Below are positions 57,912 to 64,000 of a stretch of DNA of 64,000 nt, piece after piece; within the stretch, counting starts at the first letter, position 1; the number at the start of each line of letters is the position of its first letter. The stretch spans positions 26,305,501 through 26,369,500 of the forward strand of contig JAKSXM010000272.1 of NCBI GenBank assembly GCA_022575985.1, given 5' to 3'. This stretch comes from Anagrus nilaparvatae (lineage: Eukaryota > Arthropoda > Insecta > Hymenoptera > Mymaridae). Below the pieces are notes generated by a model. The model did no database searches and was not told the DNA's origin. It saw only the letters and a list, made by a program, of their open reading frames with translations. Position numbers and translations under genes: made by a program.

Positions 57912-58838
57912 TGTTCTTGTCTACTCTATAACCTATAGAGATGAAATGCGGAAGAGAATAAATTCATATATATAGATTCAAAATTATTTATTCAACAAAT
58001 TTATTTCTAATTTATAAACAAATTTCAAATATTTAATTTTCAAACATATTAAACTTTATTTAAAATAAATTTAAAAAAAAAAATAATAAATAAAATTAAT
58101 GAACAAAAATAAATATCTCTTTTCTTTTTTAAAATATTTTAATAGAAACAGGCTTATTTTACTCAGCTCTCTGTTGGATCAGCAGTTGATTTTTCGCCTT
58201 AACCTTACTTCTTTTTTCTTTTCTTAAACGGATTTAAACTTTGAAGAAAAACAATTATTATTTATATTTATAAATAATATGAATATTTAAAATTAACGCT
58301 TTATTAAAAAAAAACTATTTTAAATTAAAATTTAATTATTTTAGATCAAAAAAAAAATTATTTTTTCTTTTTAATGACAATCAACCGTTACCAACGAAAA
58401 TCTTCTTTAGAATGGTTATGTTCATAAAAAAATTTTATTAATAATAATTTTCAAAAAAAAACAAAAAGAACAACGATCTGAAATTGACAAATAAAAAATA
58501 ACCTTTTATTTAAAAATTTGAATTTCTGTATGACCCGACTTCTGCAAGAAACCTCCTTCGATAATTATTCCCAAATTAAATCGATGATTCATACTCTTGT
58601 AACCTATTGCCAACCACAGTGGTTGCAGAATTCCTTCTTTTCTCCAAAGGAAAAATGCGAACATGCAAATAAATCGATGATAACCCATTTACACTTCGCG
58701 GTTTAAACGACAGGTTTCACAATAAACCCTCGTCTAGAGTATGAAATCACTTAACGGAATAAAAAAAATATCGAAAGAAGCCTCCCACTAAAAACTCGAA
58801 ATCAAAAGAATATTTTGTCTATATTTACGTTCGGAACA
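57912..58838 (-). repeat. 5' LTR of the BEL/Pao element
   Basis: 927 bp, no difference from the 3' LTR on reading. It should hold the promoter and polyadenylation signals. I could not place the start site. Matching LTRs imply insertion too recent for substitutions to accumulate. Confidence 0.95.
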
Positions 58839-58843
58839 ATATA
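58839..58843. repeat. Target-site duplication, right copy (ATATA)
   Basis: It matches the 5 bp before the left LTR at 51110-51114. Confidence 0.8.
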
Positions 58844-59640
58844 CAATATTTTAAAACAATAAAAATAAAAAACAATAAATTTTTATATATAAAATTTTTT
58901 AATTGCAAAAATATTTTTTAATTGGTGTAATTAAAATTATTTAAAATAATTTTCGTAACTAAAAATAAAGAATTTTTTTTTTGAAAAACTAGAACATCTT
59001 CTGATAAAGAAAGTATTAAATTACTTTTGCTTCTCTGCATTTCAATTCATTGTGGGTTATGTATGTGTGTGTGTGTGTAAATATACTATGTACAGGAAAA
59101 TGCATTTAGATGATTGCAACTGGATTTTTGTATATTAAGAAATCTGTATATATATTTAGTACAATGTGTTCTCTCTTTTTTATGCATTAAAATAAAGATT
59201 ATGTAAGTTTTAAGAGTAAACTTCTAGTTTCTTAACTTTCGAAAATTTTTACTTTTTTAATAAATTTTAATTTTTGGAGTTTTGATAAAAAAAAATAGCA
59301 TTAATTTTATTTTTTTATGAAAATTTATTTTTTATTTATTGCGAGGTTTGATATTACAAAAATATTATATAAAAGTACTACTTGAAAAGAAATTTTATAG
59401 AGTATTTTGAAGCATTGCTAGTTGTACTTGGACAATTGAAAGTTTTGAAAGCTTTTCGATAGTTTACGTATGGAATGTTTAAAAGACTTGAAAATTTATT
59501 GTTGTTTCTTTTTTTATTGATAAAGTGTGAAGACAATACGTAAACAACTGGGATAATAAATAAGGTTATTTATTTATGTGACAATTATAATTCTTTTGCT
59601 AATTTTAAACGTTTGTTTCAAAGTGTAATAACAGTAAACT
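58844..59640. other. AT-rich DNA, no gene seen
   Basis: Flank of the BEL/Pao insertion with a short (GT)n run near 59061-59078. No frame, RNA gene or known repeat was recognised. Confidence 0.45.
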
Positions 59641-60060
59641 AGAATAAAACATAATTATGGTCGACTTTAATTATGATCTTTATGTAGACGATTTAACTAC
59701 ATCTCTTACTGTTTAATTTTTGGTAATATATTTTTATGGAGTATAAACTTATACTTTCAGTCTGTTCTTCTCTTCCAGATTTTACATCATTACTTGAACA
59801 TTAATCTGTTTTAAGTCTTCTGACCGAGTAATGCAAACTTTGACTAAATTATCACATTCGAAGTGCAAAGTTCTGATGGATTTAAAAATTTAAGTAAATT
59901 ATTAATACTATATTCTGGCTTCATGATGAATTACTGTTCCACTGATTTTATAGCTACTTTTGAGGTTCCTCAAAGTTCTATAGTTTTAGGCTAGATTCTG
60001 TTCATTTGAGTCATTTTTTCGATAACTGCAATTTCACTTCAAACGAAAGCAGCCACCATT
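59641..60060 (+). pseudogene. Heavily decayed reverse-transcriptase fragments
   Basis: Two RT-like scraps are readable. YDLYVDDLTTSLT near 59671-59710 resembles a YVDD catalytic box. FEVPQSSIVLG-stop-ILFI near 59959-60010 resembles the VPQGS.LGP.LF motif. They appear in reversed order relative to a normal RT, so they come from different insertions or a rearranged one. Stops occur every few dozen codons. Confidence 0.3.
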
Positions 60061-60216
60061 TAAATATTAATGTAGTTATATGAACTGGATTATTTACAAA
60101 ATTTTAAACGAAACTCCTTTTCTGGATAGTAGCCACAAAAATGAGATTTTCTGGCTGCTGCGTGGCCAAGGAAAACGCAGTTGTTCGCCTCTATTCCATA
60201 CATATACAATCTTTGG

Positions 60217-60300
60217 CCTTAAAAAGAATGTCCCAAATCGCAGTTTTAAATTTACGTGCGATTTGAGCTATTTTTTATTTTTCTGGCCATGGGTTCTAAT
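60217..60300 (+). repeat. Dispersed segment shared with 36.97 kb
   Basis: AAAAAGAATG, CAAATCGCAGTTTTAAA, GTGCGATTTGAGCTATTT and TTTTTCTGGCCATGGG correspond in order to text at 36965-37060. It lies just upstream of the LINE reverse-transcriptase relic. Confidence 0.5.
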
Positions 60301-60339
60301 AAACTATCAAATTCAGCTCTTATGCTCACTTAAATTCAA

Positions 60340-61680
60340 TTGAATAAAATGTATTTTATAAATAACATTTCTTGTTTACCAACAATAATACATAAATGGT
60401 ATTTGAAAAAGCTAGCTCATGATCAGGGGGTTAGCTATCTTGAAAAAACAAAATTCCTTGATAAATTTCAAACTGGTTTTCGTAAACATCACAATACCCA
60501 ATCGGCCCTACTTAAGCTAACAGAGGATATTCTGCTCCTGCAGTTTGACTTTTCGAAGGCTTTCGATAATGTATCTCCATCCAAGTTACTCAGAAAGCTT
60601 CAAATTGCTGGTTTTTCAAGCTCATCCTTAAAGTGGTTCTGGTCATACCTCTGTGGTCGTTCGGTATGTGTAACTTCACAAACTTCAACTTCTGATTATC
60701 GGGATACAAACATAGGGGTGCCCCAGGGCTCTTTCCTGGGCCCTCTACTGTTATGAATGATATAAAGGACTATCTGGATGATAGTACGTTTAGATTATTA
60801 TATGCTGACGACCTACAGATTTATGTCCAGGTTCCTGCAGATCAAATTAATCAGGGAATCGGTATGCTCTCTGTCGCAGCAAAAATAGTATCAACATGGT
60901 CAGAGCCAAATTGCTTAGCATTGAACACTAAAAAGACCCAGGCAATTATCTTCGGTTCATCCCATACCATTAAGCTCTTTAAAGAGCTTCAAACTTCAAA
61001 GATAATAGTCAATCATAGTGGTGATGGTGTTCCATTTGTTGATGAGATTATTAGCCTTGGAGTCATCCTTGATAATACCCTTTCCTAGCAACCCCAAATT
61101 AAACAAGTAACCAGGAAAATTAACCGAGTTCTTTATGGTCTTAGGATTATTAAGCCCTGTACATCCCAGACTCTTCGTAAAAGTCTTATTGAGTCGCTTG
61201 TCGTTCCACATTTAGACTATTGTAACATCGTATACCTTGATCTAACTAATCAGCTTAGTGAGCAACTCCAAAGATTATCAAATTCGGTAATACGTTACAT
61301 ATACGGTTTAAGACGTCATGAACATATTACTCCTTATAGACGCAAATTAAATTGGTTGCGTAATGAAGCTCGTACTACTTATTTTGGTGCATTAACCATG
61401 TACAGAATTGTTCGCATGAAGGTACCACCCCTTCTTTTACCGCTTTTTAAACCATACAAATCTGACTGACCTTCCCGTGGTCCTCGTAAGGACTTGGAAA
61501 TGCCTTCTTCTATTACGACCGATTGGGGCCTTAACTCTTTTCAAGTTAAATTTGCACACTTCTAGCACAGTATTCCCCCATGAATACGTGACATACATTC
61601 CTACAATCGTTTTAAGAGGAGTATCAGACAATATCTTTTCAGATCAGATCTTACTTGAATTACATTATTTGACACACTAA
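60340..61680 (+). pseudogene. LINE reverse transcriptase relic (L2/Daphne/Jockey-like)
   Basis: RT motifs in order: FLDKFQTGFRKHHNTQSALL, FDFSKAFDNVSPSKLL, GVPQGSFLGPLLL (60340-60756), then in another frame NDIKDYLDDSTFRLLYADDL and SLGVILDNTLS (60753-61088), then LVVPHLDYCNIVY and a TPYRRKLNWLRNEARTTYF-type tail (to about 61460). Breaks: a small deletion between TEDILLL and QFDFSK, a deletion and frame change after GPLLL (the family has several residues before NDI), and a stop after LDNTLS. The catalytic YADD is intact. The N-terminal endonuclease half is absent. Confidence 0.8.
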
Positions 61681-61883
61681 TATTATTTGTTTATTACATG
61701 ACTTGACTAATTGATTGATTTATTTAATTGACTTATTTTGACTGTTTGACCATTTAACTCATTTTGACTGTTTGTTTTGACATGATTGTTGTATATTTTA
61801 TTTAAAATTTCATATATTTTACACTATTATATTAGTTCGCAAATTTATAATGTATTTATTAATAAGTTAAATGAAATGTATAT

Positions 61884-62927
61884 ATGGGCGATTATTTCTC
61901 AACCCGGTCACCCCCCTCTGCCCAAAAATGGTGGCAACTTAAAAAGATTTTGGTTTTCTCAAATTGACTGGAAAAGGGTCTAGTTTTTTATTCTTATTGG
62001 CCTTTTCAACTCTGTAAATCTACTGTGCCCATTTTAGGCACTAAGCGGCGCCAGGTCGACATTTTAAAAACAGAAAAATTGAAATAAAAGTAGATTAACG
62101 GTAAGTTTTTTGAAATTTTTTTCTCTTAAAAGTTGTTATTTATTAAAACAAAGAAAATGAGACCATTTGCATGGTAATTGATTGATTTATTAAAAAGTTT
62201 TGTGGGTGCTATGTAGTTTTTAAAAATGGGTAAAAAACGGCTACTTTGACTGCTGATATCTCTGAATCTACATATCCAAAATAAAAAAGTTTTAGTGCAA
62301 AATGTTAGTTTTTTGATACATAATAAGTGTGCCAAATATCAGAGGATTTGATAGAGTAGTTTTGGATTTAGCAATTTTAAGGGTAATTCTGAAACAAATT
62401 TCGACCCATTTTTTGAAGAGAATTAATACCCGAAAATTGCTAAATGCGAAACTACTCGATCAAATTCCTTGATATTTGGCACACTTATTATGTATCAAAA
62501 GACTAACATTTTGCACTAAAAAATTTTTATTTTGGATATGTAAGTTCAGAGATATCAGCAGTCAAAGTGGCCGTTTTTTACCCATTTTTAAAAACTACAT
62601 AGTACCCACAAAACTTTTTAAGACATCAATCAATTACCATGCAAATGGTCTCATTTTCTTTGTTTTAATAAATAACAACTTTTAAGAGAAAAAAATTTCA
62701 AAAAACTTACCGTTAATCTACTTTTATTTCAATTTTTCTGTTTTTAAAATGTCGACCTGGCGCCGCTCAGTGCCTAAAATGGGCACAGCAGATTTACAGA
62801 GTTGAAAAGGCCAATAAGAATAAAAAACTAGACCCTTTTCCAGTCAATTTGAGAAAACCAAAATCTTTTTAAGTTGCCACCATTTTTGGACAGAGGGGGG
62901 TGGCCGGGTTGAGAAATAATCGCCCAT
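61884..62927. mobile_element. 1,044-bp foldback element with ~510-bp arms and 8-bp target duplication
   Basis: The arms start ATGGGCGATTATTTCTCAAC (61884) and end GTTGAGAAATAATCGCCCAT (62927), and pair along about 510 bp each around a loop near 62394-62421, with scattered mismatches. ATGTATAT lies on both outer sides (61876-61883 and 62928-62935), an 8-bp duplication. There is no transposase. The two 69-codon frames at 62126-62335 (minus) and 62476-62685 (plus) are the same sequence in mirrored arms and not genes. Long TIRs with an 8-bp duplication suggest a MULE-type or hAT-type foldback element. Confidence 0.85.
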
Positions 62928-63019
62928 ATGTATATAAGATTAAAATATTGGAAATTTAATTAATTATATATAAGAGTTTACCAAGTATGTAAAGAGTGTA
63001 CTATATTTTTGTTTCACAA

Positions 63020-63028
63020 AATAAAGGC

Positions 63029-63066
<38 letters not shown>
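63020..63066 (+). repeat. (AAT)n microsatellite, LINE tail
   Basis: About 14 units following GGCTAT. It is best read as the 3' tail of the LINE at 60340-63065. Confidence 0.75.
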
Positions 63067-63067
<1 letters not shown>

Positions 63068-63390
63068 TTCACTCCGATACATAGAGCGAGATCATCAGTA
63101 AGAAACTCAATGTATCTTTCTTATATACCAAAATCAGCTAAGGATGTTTTTGATTTCTTATATATTCTTTCAAACACATTTTGCTTGCGAGAATATATTT
63201 TGTCAGAAATTATTGAATAACATGAACCATTTATGTGGTATCAAATGTTATGGCTGAATATAAGTATATTACATTCAAAGTGCCAAATTTATGGCATTAG
63301 ATTTTAATATGAATGTAATAACTAATCAAATAGGCTCGTTAAACTATCAAATATAAAATATATATTATAGTTTTAATCTGCGTACTTAAT

Positions 63391-63632
63391 TCAAAATGAA
63401 TAAAGTTTATTTTATAAATAACATTTCTTGTTTACTCAATTCAATTCACCGTCAAAATCTACCTGTCATTTTTGTTAGTGATACACCAATTCCTTCCTCT
63501 TTATCAATTGGTAACCACCTTAGAGTTATATTAACTCCATCCCTCAACAAAACTCTTCGCACCTCTAAATTTACCAAATTATACATTATACTTTATACAA
63601 AATCTGTAATCAATTCAAGACAAGTGATTTAA
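63391..63632 (+). pseudogene. LINE ORF2 fragment downstream of the RT core
   Basis: The frame reads LPVIFVSDTPIPSSLSIGNH then LRVILTPSLNKTLRTSKFTK. This fits the thumb/connection region of Daphne/CR1-like LINEs (pattern: IPFS..V.NLGV..T..L.W..H). The usual NLGV is HLRV here. The first 40 bp (about 63396-63436) repeat the sequence at 60343-60383 just upstream of the other LINE relic. It ends in a stop at 63630. Confidence 0.5.
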
Positions 63633-64000
63633 TTCAATTACAAAAAATTCTTGCTAAAAAATAAATATTATTTTTTTTTCCATAAAAAGGTGTTGCATGT
63701 TTAAAACAAAAAAAATATGTGTTAGTAATGAGAAGAATAAATTATTAATGATTTATAAATCCATTTGTAAAACTTTTTTTATCCAATAAAAATGCATTAT
63801 GATCATTAATCGTATAAACGCAAATTAATTACAAATTTTTTCCTACCATTTCCTCATTTTATCCTTTTTCAACTTTTATATTCTTCCCATTCTTTTAAAA
63901 TTTCTCAAAGCATAAATTAAAAGATAATTTTTTCTCATGAGAAAAGATTTTTCTAAATAAAACGTTAATTAGTCTTATGAGTATATCAAACTAGCTTTAT
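63633..64000. other. AT-rich end of window, no gene seen
   Basis: A/T-rich DNA with homopolymers. No reading frame, RNA gene or repeat recognised. Confidence 0.45.

Larger units (their letters stand above)
51115..58838 (-). mobile_element. Complete BEL/Pao LTR retrotransposon
   Basis: The 7,724-bp element is on the minus strand, with order 5' LTR (57912-58838), primer-binding site, gag, pol, polypurine tract, 3' LTR (51115-52041). Domain order PR-RT-RNase H-INT and the DUF1759-type Gag identify BEL/Pao. Both LTRs are 927 bp, begin TGTTC and end GAACA, and I found no difference between them on reading. Both coding frames are free of internal stops, and a 5-bp duplication flanks the element. 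It is therefore a recent and possibly still mobile insertion. No envelope-like third frame exists: pol ends 9 nt from the polypurine tract. Confidence 0.97.
60340..63065 (+). mobile_element. 5'-truncated LINE with (ATA)n tail, containing a foldback insertion
   Basis: The RT relic (60340-61680) is followed by a 3' untranslated part with TGACTGTTTGACC-like repeats. After the inserted foldback element (61884-62927) it resumes and ends TTTCACAAAATAAAGGCTAT followed by (AAT)n at about 63025-63066. An AATAAA signal and short-unit microsatellite tail are typical of L2/CR1/Jockey-group LINEs. The 5' boundary is uncertain. Confidence 0.6.

Noticed and set aside
62126..62685. Two nearly identical 69-residue frames on opposite strands
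   Set aside because: They are the two arms of the palindromic element. The similarity is due to the inverted repeat, not gene duplication.

Overview
This window is AT-rich, intron-bearing eukaryotic DNA that is almost entirely transposable elements and simple repeats. It looks like an insect genome. Supporting signs are a BEL/Pao retrotransposon primed by tRNA-Phe, a Merlin (ISXO2-like) transposase with short GT-AG introns, a FLYWCH/MULE-type transposase relic, and Jockey-superfamily and R1-like LINE relics. A parasitoid wasp would fit the composition and repeat mix, but the sequence alone does not fix the species. No complete host gene, rRNA, functional tRNA or CRISPR array was found.

Layout. 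0.2-1.8 kb: an inverted-repeat-bounded element carrying a 188-bp minisatellite. 2.1-3.0 kb: a nearly perfect 848-bp palindrome, abutting a broken Merlin transposase (3.0-5.05 kb) that is itself interrupted by an insertion of about 0.85 kb. 5.3-7.7 kb: a small GC-rich duplication, a LINE-like tail, and a FLYWCH/MULE transposase relic split by a 0.68-kb insertion. 9.5-13.9 kb: short tandem arrays and four inverted-repeat (MITE or foldback) elements. 18.0-21.6 kb: a decayed LINE (minus strand) whose reverse transcriptase is interrupted by a 5'-truncated R1-like LINE with a 17-bp target duplication. 21.6-22.9 kb: a 25-bp minisatellite with a 375-bp higher-order repeat, followed by six C-runs, the whole bounded by a 17-bp inverted repeat. 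25-26.6 kb: tandem duplications. 29.6-30.2 kb: a LINE endonuclease relic. 33.1-34.0 kb: a DNA element with about 75-bp TIRs.

36.5-37.1 kb holds copies of dispersed repeats seen elsewhere in the window. 37.5-38.7 kb is the only place that looks like host gene material: a putative signal-peptide exon, a CpG-richer promoter-like island and a second putative first coding exon. 38.7-51.1 kb is mostly featureless AT-rich DNA, plausibly intronic, with one higher-complexity island at 49.9-50.8 kb. 51.1-58.8 kb is a complete, apparently intact BEL/Pao element (minus strand) with matching LTRs and a 5-bp target duplication. 59.6-63.6 kb holds LINE relics, one with a 1.04-kb foldback element inserted in its 3' region.

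The best functional unit is the BEL/Pao element. Its Gag (three zinc knuckles) and Pol (protease, RT, RNase H, integrase) are in one frame, separated by a single UGA followed by CUAG. That context is known to promote stop-codon readthrough, so translation is probably controlled there. A second theme is inverted-repeat elements that carry minisatellites. A third is that two different DNA elements (33.1 kb and 61.9 kb) share a terminal sequence.
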